Below, piece after piece: positions 1-7,785 of a stretch of 64,000 nucleotides of DNA. The DNA lies in contig NZ_AUMH01000007.1 in assembly GCF_000430585.1 (NCBI RefSeq), positions 62,001 through 126,000 of the forward strand, read 5' to 3'. A program made the translations under genes and the position numbers. Under the pieces are notes generated by a model, which saw only the letters and a list, made by a program, of their open reading frames with translations, did no database searches and was not told the origin of the DNA. The stretch comes from Alicyclobacillus herbarius DSM 13609. GTDB lineage: Bacteria; Bacillota; Bacilli; Alicyclobacillales; Alicyclobacillaceae. Positions within the stretch are counted from its first letter, which is position 1. Every line of letters begins with the position of its first letter.

Positions 1-819
1 GCGGATGTTTTGGTCGTCCCCGACAGCGTGGAGGAAGTCCGCGGTGCGCTCTTGGTGGCCGAACGGCTGGGCATGCCGTGGACGGTCATCGGCCGCGGTT
101 CAAACCTGTTGGTTTTAGACGGCGGCGTGCGTGGGCTGGTGTTGAAAATGGGGGGGCGGATGTCAGATCTTTGCGTCCTGGGTACGCGCGTAGTGGCTCA
201 GGCGGGCCGTTCCTTTGTCTCGCTGGCCAATGTCGCCATTCGCAACAATCTACGTGGGCTCGAATTTGCAACGGGTATTCCTGGAACGGTCGGTGGAGCG
301 GTCATGATGGATGCAGGGGCGCATGGCGGCGAGGTCCGGGATGTCTTGGAATGGGCCGATGTAATAACCCCCGACGGGACCCTGCACCGGTTATCCAACG
401 CCGATCTGCGCTTTGATTACCGCTACAGTATCCTGAAGGATTGGCCAGCGGTCGTGATCAGCGCTTGTTTTCGACTGGAGCCGGGAAACGGGGACGAGCT
501 GAAGGCGAAGGTGCGGGAGTGGTCGAAGCGCCGCGCGAGCACCCAGCCTTTGTCGATGCCCAACTGCGGCTCGGTCTTTCGCAATCCGCCTGGTACGTTT
601 GCGGCGCGGTTGATTGAAGCCGCAGGTCTGAAAGGTCTACGCCGCGGCGATGCACAAATCAGCGAAAAACACGCGAATTTCATCGTGAATCTCGGCCACG
701 CCAACGCAGAGGATGTGCTTTGGCTCATGCGCCACGCCCAGGAAACCGTACGAGCCAAATACGGAATCACGCTCGAGACTGAGGTGAGAGTCATCGGAGA
801 TCCCGCCTCAGGGAGGTGA
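1..819 (+). CDS. murB: UDP-N-acetylenolpyruvoylglucosamine reductase, 5' end cut off by window
   Basis: FAD-dependent reductase that converts UDP-GlcNAc-enolpyruvate to UDP-MurNAc with NADPH in the cytoplasm, the second committed step of peptidoglycan synthesis. The frame is open from base 1, so roughly the first 30 to 40 residues lie outside the window. In the 272 visible residues the FAD-binding loop GRGSNLLV is at about 31-38, GIPGTVGGAV at about 92-101, and the catalytic serine motif CGSVFRNP at about 189-196. The C-terminal SEKHANFIVN block is typical of the family. It is followed immediately by murA, whose ribosome-binding site overlaps the murB stop, so the two are probably translationally coupled. 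Confidence 0.97.
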   Translation, partial: ADVLVVPDSVEEVRGALLVAERLGMPWTVIGRGSNLLVLDGGVRGLVLKMGGRMSDLCVLGTRVVAQAGRSFVSLANVAIRNNLRGLEFATGIPGTVGGAVMMDAGAHGGEVRDVLEWADVITPDGTLHRLSNADLRFDYRYSILKDWPAVVISACFRLEPGNGDELKAKVREWSKRRASTQPLSMPNCGSVFRNPPGTFAARLIEAAGLKGLRRGDAQISEKHANFIVNLGHANAEDVLWLMRHAQETVRAKYGITLETEVRVIGDPASGR

Positions 820-824
820 TGGGT

Positions 825-2081
825 GTGGAAGCTCTGGAGATCCACGGCGGCCGCCCCCTCTCTGGACAGACGCGAATCTATGGAGCAAAGAACGCAGCCT
901 TGCCGATTTTGGCAGCTACGGTGATGGTAGAGGGCACGTGTGAAATTCAAGGTGTACCCGACCTACAGGATGTACGGGTGATGTGTGAAATCCTCGGCCA
1001 TCTCGGGGCGCACGTGGAGAGACGGGGGGATACGCTGATTGTGGACTCCCGCGGTATTCGGTCAACAGAGGTGCCGCTTCATCTGATGCGGCAGATGCGC
1101 AGCTCGATTTTCCTTATGGGGCCGCTGTTGGCCCGCTTTGGTGAAGTGACCATCTCAAAGCCGGGCGGCTGCGTCATTGGACAGCGTCCGATTGATTACC
1201 ATTTGCGGGGCATCCGGATGCTGGGGGTGACGATTGAGGAACAACACGGATTTATCCGCTGCACCTGCAATCGCCTCATGGGAACCACCATCACGCTCGA
1301 TTTTCCTAGTGTGGGTGCGACGGAAAACCTCATCATGGCCGCGGTTCTCAGCGACGGGCAAACCGTGTTGGAAAATGTCGCGCGGGAACCCGAAGTGGTG
1401 GACCTGGCGCGTTTCCTCAACCGCTCTGGGGCCCGCATTGAGGGGGCGGGTGGAGGCACCATCCTCGTGGAGGGAGTTCACCACCTGCAGGGATGCGGGT
1501 ATCGGGTGATTCCGGATCGCATCGTGGCCGGGACGATGTTGATTGCGGCGGCAGCCACCGGCGGAGAAGTGGAACTACTGGACGTGGAGTCGCGCCACCT
1601 GGGAGCGGTCATCAGTAAATTGCGCGAGGCCGGAGTTGAGATGCGGGTGGAACCGGATCGGATTGTGGTGTTGCCCGGACGGGATTATCGAGGTGTGAAC
1701 GTACGGACCGCTCCGTATCCCGGATTCCCGACCGACCTGCAGGCTCCGCTCACCGCTTTTTTGACCACCGCACAAGGTATCAGCGTAGTCAAGGAGGACA
1801 TTTTTGAGGCTCGTTTTAAACACGCCGATGAATTGGCGCGTATGGGTGCCGATATCACGGTCGATTTGCGTGCGGCAGTAGTGCGCGGGGTCCCCCGCTT
1901 ATCGGGAGCCGTAGTTGAGGCCAGTGATTTGCGGGGCGGCGCTGCCCTGGTGATAGCCGGGTTGATGGCGGACGGTGAAACTCGGGTGGAAGGGTGCCAA
2001 CATATTGATCGCGGGTACCAGCAGCTTGAGGTGTATCTGCGCGACCTGGGCGCGGCTGTGGAGCGTGTCGTCCTGCCGTAA
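825..2081 (+). CDS. murA: UDP-N-acetylglucosamine 1-carboxyvinyltransferase
   Basis: Transfers enolpyruvate from PEP to UDP-GlcNAc, the first committed step of peptidoglycan synthesis, upstream of MurB in the pathway. The 418-residue protein has the usual EPSP-synthase-like length and begins near the GGRPLSG motif, with AKNAALP at about 21-27. The active-site cysteine is present (Cys116 in KPGGCVIGQRP), so the enzyme is expected to be fosfomycin-sensitive. I chose the GTG at 825 because a near-perfect Shine-Dalgarno (GGGAGGTGAT, 811-820) is 8 nt upstream; GTG 816 and ATG 819 lie inside that site. It overlaps no gene and is closed by a strong terminator. Confidence 0.97.
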   Translation: MEALEIHGGRPLSGQTRIYGAKNAALPILAATVMVEGTCEIQGVPDLQDVRVMCEILGHLGAHVERRGDTLIVDSRGIRSTEVPLHLMRQMRSSIFLMGPLLARFGEVTISKPGGCVIGQRPIDYHLRGIRMLGVTIEEQHGFIRCTCNRLMGTTITLDFPSVGATENLIMAAVLSDGQTVLENVAREPEVVDLARFLNRSGARIEGAGGGTILVEGVHHLQGCGYRVIPDRIVAGTMLIAAAATGGEVELLDVESRHLGAVISKLREAGVEMRVEPDRIVVLPGRDYRGVNVRTAPYPGFPTDLQAPLTAFLTTAQGISVVKEDIFEARFKHADELARMGADITVDLRAAVVRGVPRLSGAVVEASDLRGGAALVIAGLMADGETRVEGCQHIDRGYQQLEVYLRDLGAAVERVVLP

Positions 2082-2088
2082 TGATCTG

Positions 2089-2132
2089 CGCATCGGGTGG
2101 ATAATAATGGAGAGCGCCCGATGCGTTTTTTT
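2089..2132 (+). terminator. Rho-independent terminator after murA
   Basis: A 9-bp perfect stem (CGCATCGGG at 2089-2097 and CCCGATGCG at 2117-2125) is followed directly by a run of seven T at 2126-2132. It ends the murB-murA transcript and separates it from divIB. Confidence 0.85.
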
Positions 2133-2157
2133 CATCCGGAAGTGATTCACAAGATGG

Positions 2158-2163
2158 TATAAT
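2158..2163 (+). promoter_or_regulatory. Possible sigma-A -10 box before divIB
   Basis: A perfect TATAAT lies between the murA terminator and divIB, 32 nt before the start codon. No convincing -35 is seen at 16-18 nt spacing, so this is a partial promoter call supported mainly by its position after a terminator. Confidence 0.4.
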
Positions 2164-2195
2164 GTCAAGAGAATCCAACGTGCGGAGGGACAAGC

Positions 2196-2981
2196 TTGAA
2201 CTCGCGACTTTCGGAACGGCCGCAGGCGGACTTACGACAGCGGCGCCGCGTGCGCAACCGGATCCTAATCGCTTGTTTCTTCGCGTTCGTGGGTGTCGTT
2301 GTCTTTCTGGAATCGCCACTGACCCGCGTTCGGTACGTGGAAATTGAAGGAAACACCGATGTTCCGGCGAATCGAGTCAAGTCCGAAGCGTCGGTACAGC
2401 CCGGCATGAGTTTATGGCAGGTCAATCCGTCGGCTGTGGCGGAATCCTTGAAGCGGCAGGAGCCGACGATTGAATCGGTTCAGGTCAAGACGGACTACAC
2501 GCACGGCACGGTGACTTTGACCCTGCGACAGAAACATATCGTCGCCATTTTTCAATCGGCTCACCAGTTTTATACCCTACTGGCAGATGGCACGGTGTTC
2601 AAGCGCGTCTCCGCCAGCGATGGTTTTCCTCATCCTATTCTCTCTACCACGAAACACACCCAGGTCAATCTGGGGCAGCGGATTGGGAACTCCTTCGTCG
2701 TTCAAGCCTGTCAGCAAATCGCCAAGCTGTCCGATCGCCAGGTGGCTTCCGTGTCACAAATCCAGATTGACGCGTATGGCACCGCATCGGTTTTCCTTAA
2801 CGACGGTTTTGAAGCCGATGTGCCGACGAGCGAACTGGCTCAGCGCATGCCGGACGTAGTGACGGCAGCCGCTTATTTTCGTAAACGCGGGTACCCGCCA
2901 GGGGTCATTGACATGGCCGGTCCACCGCCGTATCGGTACATTCCATTTGCAAATTCTGCACAAAAGGGGAATCACCGATGA
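2196..2981 (+). CDS. divIB: Cell-division protein DivIB/FtsQ
   Basis: Bitopic divisome protein that stabilises FtsL and DivIC at the septum. The 261-residue product has a basic cytoplasmic N-terminus, one membrane helix at about 22-39, and a POTRA domain starting at RVRYVEIEGN (about 44), followed by the FtsQ/DivIB beta domain. The TTG start at 2196 is chosen because GGAGGG (2184-2189) sits 6 nt upstream and it gives the usual short cytoplasmic tail. Its stop overlaps the next gene by ATGA, and its place between murA and the DUF881 genes matches other Bacillales. Confidence 0.92.
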   Translation: MNSRLSERPQADLRQRRRVRNRILIACFFAFVGVVVFLESPLTRVRYVEIEGNTDVPANRVKSEASVQPGMSLWQVNPSAVAESLKRQEPTIESVQVKTDYTHGTVTLTLRQKHIVAIFQSAHQFYTLLADGTVFKRVSASDGFPHPILSTTKHTQVNLGQRIGNSFVVQACQQIAKLSDRQVASVSQIQIDAYGTASVFLNDGFEADVPTSELAQRMPDVVTAAAYFRKRGYPPGVIDMAGPPPYRYIPFANSAQKGNHR

Positions 2982-3739
2982 TCCATACGCGGGCTAGGCT
3001 CTCGCTGTCCCTGACCGTGGTTGCGGTTGTGCTCGGCTTTATGGTCACCGTGCAGTACAAGCAGATGATGATGGCGCGCGTGAGCGATGTGACGGCCAGT
3101 TACACAGATGAGCGGCAAAAGGATCTGGCCAACAAGGTCGCCAATATGGAACGGGTCAATAAGGACGCCTTGAAGCGCCTGCAGAACCTCAATGGCGAAA
3201 TTGCTAACTATGAAAAAGAGTCGGCCGGGGCGGACGCCGAGTTGACCGACATCCAGCAGAACCTGGCCCGCTATCGCATTCTGGCTGGAACCACCCCCGT
3301 GGAGGGCCCCGGCGTCAGCGTAACCTTGATGGACGGGCAGTACAACGGCGTTGGCAGTGTGACCGACTATACAACCCACGATTGGGAAGTCAATTATGTC
3401 ATCAACGAATTGTTTACCGCCGGCACCGAGGCCGTCTCCATCAACAATTACCGCGTGGTTGCCACGTCCGGCATCTTCTGCATCGGGCCGGTCATCATGG
3501 TGAATAACCACCGCTTGGTGGCTCCCTTTCAAATTCAGGCCATTGGCGATCCGTCCGTTCTCAAAGGGGCTTTGGAAATGCAAGGCGGGGTGTTGGACTT
3601 ATTGCGGAACGTGGAAGACATCAAGGTTTCTCCGGTGAAGGTCGAGCAAAACATCCACATGCCTGCCTTTACTGCGGCGGTGACGGCCCCGCCGTCTGGC
3701 CAAGGCGTACAAAACACCGAGAGCGGTCAACAGCATTGA
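2978..3739 (+). CDS. DUF881 family membrane-anchored protein (YlxW/YlxX type), copy 1
   Basis: A 253-residue protein of unknown function from the DUF881 family, which in Bacillales sits between divIB and sbp. It shows an N-terminal membrane anchor at about 8-25, a charged predicted coiled coil at about 40-100, then the conserved DUF881 domain with VEGPGVSVTLMD, HDWEVNYVINELFTAGTEAVSINNYRV and FQIQAIGDP. It starts within the divIB stop (ATGA) and is followed 16 nt later by a paralogue. A role near the divisome is inferred from context only. Confidence 0.88.
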   Translation: MIHTRARLSLSLTVVAVVLGFMVTVQYKQMMMARVSDVTASYTDERQKDLANKVANMERVNKDALKRLQNLNGEIANYEKESAGADAELTDIQQNLARYRILAGTTPVEGPGVSVTLMDGQYNGVGSVTDYTTHDWEVNYVINELFTAGTEAVSINNYRVVATSGIFCIGPVIMVNNHRLVAPFQIQAIGDPSVLKGALEMQGGVLDLLRNVEDIKVSPVKVEQNIHMPAFTAAVTAPPSGQGVQNTESGQQH

Positions 3740-3755
3740 GGGAGGGGAGAGGCCG

Positions 3756-4481
3756 ATGAAACGACCTGGATTCGTTGCATCGTTGACCGTGGTTTCCACG
3801 TTGATAGGGTTGATGCTGTCGCTACAAATCACCGCTCGCTCGAACGCGACTTCCGGCACAGCCAACACCTCCAGTTCATCGCTGGATTTACAGGAGGAAC
3901 TCTTGGAGCAGAACCAAGAGCACAAACTTCTCCTACAGCAGATTGAAAAGGCCGAAAAGCAGCTCTTGACCTTTGAGACCTCCGGATCGAGCTATACGGA
4001 CCGGAAAAAAGCGCTCGAGAAGGATGCTGCACAGCTCGAGGCGGCTGCGGGCATCACGCCCGTAACGGGTCCCGGGATTATCATCACGGTTCAGGCGGAT
4101 CCCACGCTGCCAGGCTATGATCCCCATACGGTGTTCGATCCCCAGCTCAACTTGACGCCGGTGATCAACTACCTCTTTGCGCAAGGTGCCACGGCAATCA
4201 GCATCAATGGCTATCGATTCGTCGGGACGTCTTCGCTGCGCGATGTGGGGGATGCGCAAAACCCGGTGCTGCAAGTCAATGGTCATTCGGTGGCGCCGCC
4301 GTACGTCATCAAGGCGATTGGCGATGTCAGTGCGATGAAAGCCGTGTTGACCGCCAATGGGTTCCAGCAGAATTTTAACGAGATTGGCGAGGATTTCGAA
4401 GTGGAGAGCATGTCGGAGTTGACCGTCCCTGGCTACCACGATGTCCTACCTGGACGGTATGCGAAGGAGGCGACGCAATAG
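3756..4481 (+). CDS. DUF881 family membrane-anchored protein, copy 2
   Basis: Second DUF881 paralogue, 241 residues, with an N-terminal hydrophobic anchor at about 9-25, a Gln/Glu/Lys-rich coiled coil at about 45-95, and the domain motifs VTGPGIIITVQ, LTPVINYLFAQGATAISINGYRFVG and YVIKAIGD. The tandem pair resembles ylxW-ylxX of B. subtilis. A good ribosome-binding site (GGGAGGGGAGAGGCCG) precedes the ATG. The stop shares one base with the GTG start of sbp. Function is not established for the family. Confidence 0.88.
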   Translation: MKRPGFVASLTVVSTLIGLMLSLQITARSNATSGTANTSSSSLDLQEELLEQNQEHKLLLQQIEKAEKQLLTFETSGSSYTDRKKALEKDAAQLEAAAGITPVTGPGIIITVQADPTLPGYDPHTVFDPQLNLTPVINYLFAQGATAISINGYRFVGTSSLRDVGDAQNPVLQVNGHSVAPPYVIKAIGDVSAMKAVLTANGFQQNFNEIGEDFEVESMSELTVPGYHDVLPGRYAKEATQ

Positions 4482-4858
4482 TGTTCTGGCTGCCCATCAT
4501 TGGTTTGATTGTCGGTGTAGCCATCGGGTACGCGATCAACTTCACCATCCCCGTGGCCTTCACCAGTTACCTGTCAATCGCCATTTTGGCCGCGCTGGAC
4601 ACCGTGATGGGCGGCGTTCGCGCTAGTCTTGAGAAGACGTTTGACAGTTTTGTCTTTTTGACCGGGTTTTTCTTTAACACGCTGGTGGCTGTGATCCTTG
4701 CTTACATTGGCAACCAATTGGGGGTTGACTTGTACCTCGCGGCGGTCGTGGCGTTCGGCGTGCGACTGTTTCAGAACATCGCCCTCATTCGCCGTTTGGC
4801 GTTCAACAAAATGGGTGAGCGCCGGCATAAAGGGTTGGCGGAAAAACCGCGCGCCTAA
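4481..4858 (+). CDS. sbp: Small basic protein (DUF1290), membrane
   Basis: Small hydrophobic protein found upstream of ftsAZ in Firmicutes. Its 125 residues contain about three to four membrane segments, the conserved LDTVMGGVRASLEKTFDSFVFLTGFFFN core and a basic C-terminal tail (RRLAFNKMGERRHKG). GTG 4481 is used, preceded by AAGGAGG at 4465-4471. The biochemical role is unknown; its position suggests a link to division. It is followed by about 160 nt containing the ftsA promoter. Confidence 0.9.
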   Translation: MFWLPIIGLIVGVAIGYAINFTIPVAFTSYLSIAILAALDTVMGGVRASLEKTFDSFVFLTGFFFNTLVAVILAYIGNQLGVDLYLAAVVAFGVRLFQNIALIRRLAFNKMGERRHKGLAEKPRA

Positions 4859-4937
4859 TCTATGCGCCGCAAGGATGGACAGGCCCGTTGCAGCGTGCGA
4901 AAAAGTCTTTATCGAGGCAGAAAAACTTTTGTCGAAG

Positions 4938-4966
4938 AGAGGAATGTTGACGTTCCTGTGGAATTA
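4938..4966 (+). promoter_or_regulatory. Candidate sigma-H promoter for ftsA-ftsZ
   Basis: AGAGGAATG (4938-4946) and GTGGAATTA (4958-4966) are separated by 11 nt. They match the sigma-H consensus RnAGGAwWW-n11/12-RnnGAATww at all but one defined position. B. subtilis ftsAZ has a sigma-H promoter that raises FtsZ at sporulation onset, so position and biology agree. The call rests on the motif alone. Confidence 0.6.
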
Positions 4967-5022
4967 GACAAAGGATATTTTGTGTAACGCGGCGTAGTTG
5001 TCTTCGGGAGGTGCCACGCGCA

Positions 5023-6255
5023 TTGGCAAAAGGGGATTACATCGTCAGTCTCGATATTGGCACTTCGAAGGTCCGTGCCATCATCGGTGAGCAGACGGGA
5101 AACACCATCAATGTAATCGGTGTTGGATCCGCGCCTGGCGAAGGGATTCGCCACGGGTCCATTGTGGATATAGATTTGACTGTGGAATCGATTCGTGAGG
5201 CGGTCGACCACGCGGAACGGATGGTAGGGGTACATATTACCTCCGCGTATGTGGGCGTCTTCGGGAATCACATTCAACTCCAAACCAGCCACGGCGTGGT
5301 CGCCGTCTCTTCACCCGACCGGGAAATCGGGGAAGAGGACATTGAACGGGTTCTGGCCCAGTCTCGAGTCGTGGCATTGCCTCCTGAACGCGAAATCATC
5401 GACGTCGTGGCCAAGGAGTTCATCGTGGATGGCCTGGGTGGAATTGCGGACCCACGAGGGATGCTCGGTGTCCGCTTAGAGGCGGAGGCCTACCTGATCA
5501 CGGGGAGCCGCACGGCCATCCACAATGTGGTTCGCTGCGTGGAAAAGGCGGGTATTGAGGTTGCCAACCTCGTGCTGCTTCCCATGGCCGCTGGGCATGT
5601 GGCCCTGTCTGCGGATGAACGGAATCTGGGCGTCGCCTTGGTCGATATGGGGGCCGGGGCGACCTCGGTGTCGATTTTCGACAATGGCGGCCTGGCGGCA
5701 ACCAGCATCATCCCGATGGGGGGCGACTACGTCACCCATGACATCGCCATCGGTCTGCGCACGCACACGACTGCGGCGGAGCAGGCCAAGATTCAATACG
5801 GACGGGCGACCGAATCCGCCATTGGCGGTGGCGATGGCGAGTGGTTCAAGGTGCCTCGGATTGGCAGCAACCAGGAAACCGAGTATAACCAGTATGACTT
5901 GATGACCATCATTGAGCCTCGGCTGCAGGAGATTTTCTCGCTGGTTCGAAAAGAAGTAGAGAAAATGGGCTACGGGCGTGATTTAACCAGTGGTTACGTG
6001 TTGCATGGGGGGGTCGCCGCTATCCCAGGCATTGCGGAACTGGCGAGCGAGGAACTCGATGCCCCGGTGCGCGTCGCAGTACCCGAGTTCCTCGGCGTTC
6101 GTGATCCCTCGTTTATCAACGGTGTGGGCATCATCGCCTACGCACTGCGCACCAGTGCACGCAGCACGGTCGTCGAACCGGCCACCCACGTGCGGACTGC
6201 AAGAAGCGGCGGATTGTTTGCCAGGGTTCGTGATTGGTTCCGGGACTTCGTTTGA
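5023..6255 (+). CDS. ftsA: Cell-division actin homologue FtsA
   Basis: Actin-like ATPase that tethers FtsZ filaments to the membrane. The 410-residue protein has the phosphate-1 motif SLDIGTSKVRAIIGE at about 9-23, the central LVDMGAGATSVSIFDNGG phosphate-2 motif, and HGGVAAIPGI near the C-terminal adenosine region. The last residues (GLFARVRDWFRDFV) form the amphipathic membrane-targeting helix. I prefer TTG 5023: the in-frame GTG at 5011 overlaps the ribosome-binding site GGGAGG (5006-5011). It precedes ftsZ by 164 nt of structured sequence. Confidence 0.95.
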   Translation: MAKGDYIVSLDIGTSKVRAIIGEQTGNTINVIGVGSAPGEGIRHGSIVDIDLTVESIREAVDHAERMVGVHITSAYVGVFGNHIQLQTSHGVVAVSSPDREIGEEDIERVLAQSRVVALPPEREIIDVVAKEFIVDGLGGIADPRGMLGVRLEAEAYLITGSRTAIHNVVRCVEKAGIEVANLVLLPMAAGHVALSADERNLGVALVDMGAGATSVSIFDNGGLAATSIIPMGGDYVTHDIAIGLRTHTTAAEQAKIQYGRATESAIGGGDGEWFKVPRIGSNQETEYNQYDLMTIIEPRLQEIFSLVRKEVEKMGYGRDLTSGYVLHGGVAAIPGIAELASEELDAPVRVAVPEFLGVRDPSFINGVGIIAYALRTSARSTVVEPATHVRTARSGGLFARVRDWFRDFV

Positions 6256-6262
6256 AGTGCAC

Positions 6263-6383
6263 GTTCGGCAAGGGGGTTAGACGACTGAGAGCCCCAGGGG
6301 CCTGATTGGCAGTGGGGCCTGGTCGCCAGTGGCGACCGTATAGGCCGGCGATAGCCCTGGGTGGCCCCTTTCCGGACAACCTC
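6263..6383 (+). repeat. Structured intergenic palindrome in the ftsZ leader
   Basis: Outer arms GTTCGGCAAGGGG (6263-6275) and CCCCTTTCCGGAC (6365-6377) are complementary at 11 of 13 positions. Inside is a strong hairpin: GGCCT (6316-6320), GGTCGCC (6321-6327), loop AGT, GGCGACC (6331-6337) and AGGCC (6342-6346). The 19-nt string CCCCTTTCCGGACAACCTC (6365-6383) recurs exactly upstream of remA at 38913-38931. This looks like a member of an intergenic repeat family; a regulatory role in the ftsZ leader is possible but unproven. Confidence 0.6.
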
Positions 6384-6419
6384 GTAAACCACGGGCATGT
6401 GAGGCAAGGAGGAACAACA

Positions 6420-7565
6420 ATGTTAGAATTTGATTTGGAAGTGGATTCTCTCGCGCGGATTAAGGTTGTCGGAGTCGGCGGCGGGGGATGCAACGCGGTC
6501 AATCGGATGATTGATTCCGGGATTGCCGGGGTCGAGTTTATTGTCGTAAACACCGACGCGCAAGCGCTACGGTTGTCCAAGGCAGAGACGCGCATCCAAA
6601 TCGGGGAGAAGGTGACCCGTGGTCTGGGTGCCGGTGCCAATCCGGAAATCGGCAAGAAGGCGGCGGAGGAAAGCCGGGAAGCGCTAGCCAACGTATTGCA
6701 GGGTGCGGACATGGTGTTTGTTACGGCAGGTATGGGGGGGGGAACCGGCACTGGGGCGGCTCCTATCATTGCGGAGATCTCGAAGGAGCTTGGGGCGTTG
6801 ACGGTCGGTGTGGTGACCAAGCCATTCCGGTTTGAACAAAAACGCCGAATGACCCAGGCGGAGATGGGCATCGCCAATCTGAAGGAAAAGGTCGATACCC
6901 TCATCGTCATTCCCAATGACCGCCTGTTGGAAATTGTCGATCGGAATACGCCGGTCACCGAGGCGTTTAAAGAGGCGGACAACGTCTTACGCCAGGGTGT
7001 CTCGGGAATTTCGGATTTGATTGCCGTGCCCGGTCTCATCAACGTCGACTTCGCAGACGTCAAGGCCATCATGACCGAGCGCGGGTCTGCCTTGATGGGC
7101 ATCGGCACAGCCTCGGGCGAAAATCGGGCCACGGAGGCCGCGAAGATGGCCATTTCCAGTCCGCTTCTGGAAACCTCGATTGACGGTGCACGCGGGGTTT
7201 TGATGCATGTCTCCGGCAGTGAAAACCTGAGCCTGTGGGAAGTCAACGAAGCGGCCGACATCGTATCGGCTGCGGTCGATCCGGAAGTCAACATGATCTT
7301 TGGCGCGAACATCAACCCGGACCTGCAAGATAGTATCGTGGTCACCGTGATTGCCACCGGATTTGAAGCGAAGCCGAACACAGCAGAAACAGGCGCGACT
7401 GGTTCTGCTGCCGGGGTTGCGGCGACGCGCATCCGGACCTCGGTTGCCGATAACTTCACGCAGGCCAATGTACCGTCCAACGCGTGGGATGTCCCGGCGT
7501 TTATCCGGCGTCGCGAAGAGCGTTTTCGGCGCGATCGGGAACGGGAACGGGAACGAGAACGATAA
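6420..7565 (+). CDS. ftsZ: Cell-division GTPase FtsZ
   Basis: Tubulin-like GTPase that polymerises into the Z ring. In 381 residues it shows the N-terminal [13 protein letters not shown] nucleotide loop, the tubulin signature GGGTGTG at 106-112, and the T7-loop region [11 protein letters not shown]. The C-terminal peptide that binds FtsA and other partners reads [18 protein letters not shown] 6420 is used because AGGAGG precedes it; upstream in-frame starts fall in the palindromic leader. After the C-terminal peptide there is an unusual Arg/Glu repeat tail encoded by a hexanucleotide repeat (7536-7562), in place of the short basic tail of B. subtilis FtsZ. Confidence 0.98.
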   Translation: MLEFDLEVDSLARIKVVGVGGGGCNAVNRMIDSGIAGVEFIVVNTDAQALRLSKAETRIQIGEKVTRGLGAGANPEIGKKAAEESREALANVLQGADMVFVTAGMGGGTGTGAAPIIAEISKELGALTVGVVTKPFRFEQKRRMTQAEMGIANLKEKVDTLIVIPNDRLLEIVDRNTPVTEAFKEADNVLRQGVSGISDLIAVPGLINVDFADVKAIMTERGSALMGIGTASGENRATEAAKMAISSPLLETSIDGARGVLMHVSGSENLSLWEVNEAADIVSAAVDPEVNMIFGANINPDLQDSIVVTVIATGFEAKPNTAETGATGSAAGVAATRIRTSVADNFTQANVPSNAWDVPAFIRRREERFRRDRERERERER

Positions 7566-7589
7566 ACAGGCAATGAGCCGATTGCGGAC

Positions 7590-7608
7590 CGCCGGGGTTG
7601 CCCCGGCG
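7590..7608 (+). terminator. GC-rich hairpin after ftsZ, possible terminator
   Basis: GCCGGGG (7591-7597), loop TTG, CCCCGGC (7601-7607), extendable by one pair. It is followed only by a pyrimidine stretch, not a clean T run, so termination is plausible but weakly supported. Confidence 0.45.
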
Positions 7609-7722
7609 CCGCACCCTTTCTTTCCATCTTTCGACCTAGTGAAACCCCTCTCTCCAAAACCAAGGCCTACTTTGCCTTTGTCATGGCTCATTCTACAAAA
7701 CTTCTTCGATTTCGCAGTCAAG

Positions 7723-7757
7723 TTCCGACAGGGTTTGTAATAGATATGTACTATACT
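7723..7757 (+). promoter_or_regulatory. Candidate spoIIGA promoter with Spo0A-box-like site
   Basis: TATACT (7752-7757) is a good -10 box 28 nt before spoIIGA. TTCCGACA (7723-7730) is one base from the reverse complement of a Spo0A box (TGTCGAA), about 22 nt upstream, where the -35 would be. The B. subtilis spoIIG promoter likewise has 22-bp spacing with 0A boxes over the -35. A second similar site, TTTCGACC, lies near 7630. Assignment is by analogy. Confidence 0.45.
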
Positions 7758-7785
7758 GTGGGCAAACTTCGGCTGGGGTGATGCC

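Noticed and set aside
6131-7663. 510-codon open frame on the minus strand across ftsZ
   Set aside because: It is antisense to a full, highly conserved FtsZ and has Arg/Ser/Pro-rich shadow composition with no motif or ribosome-binding site.
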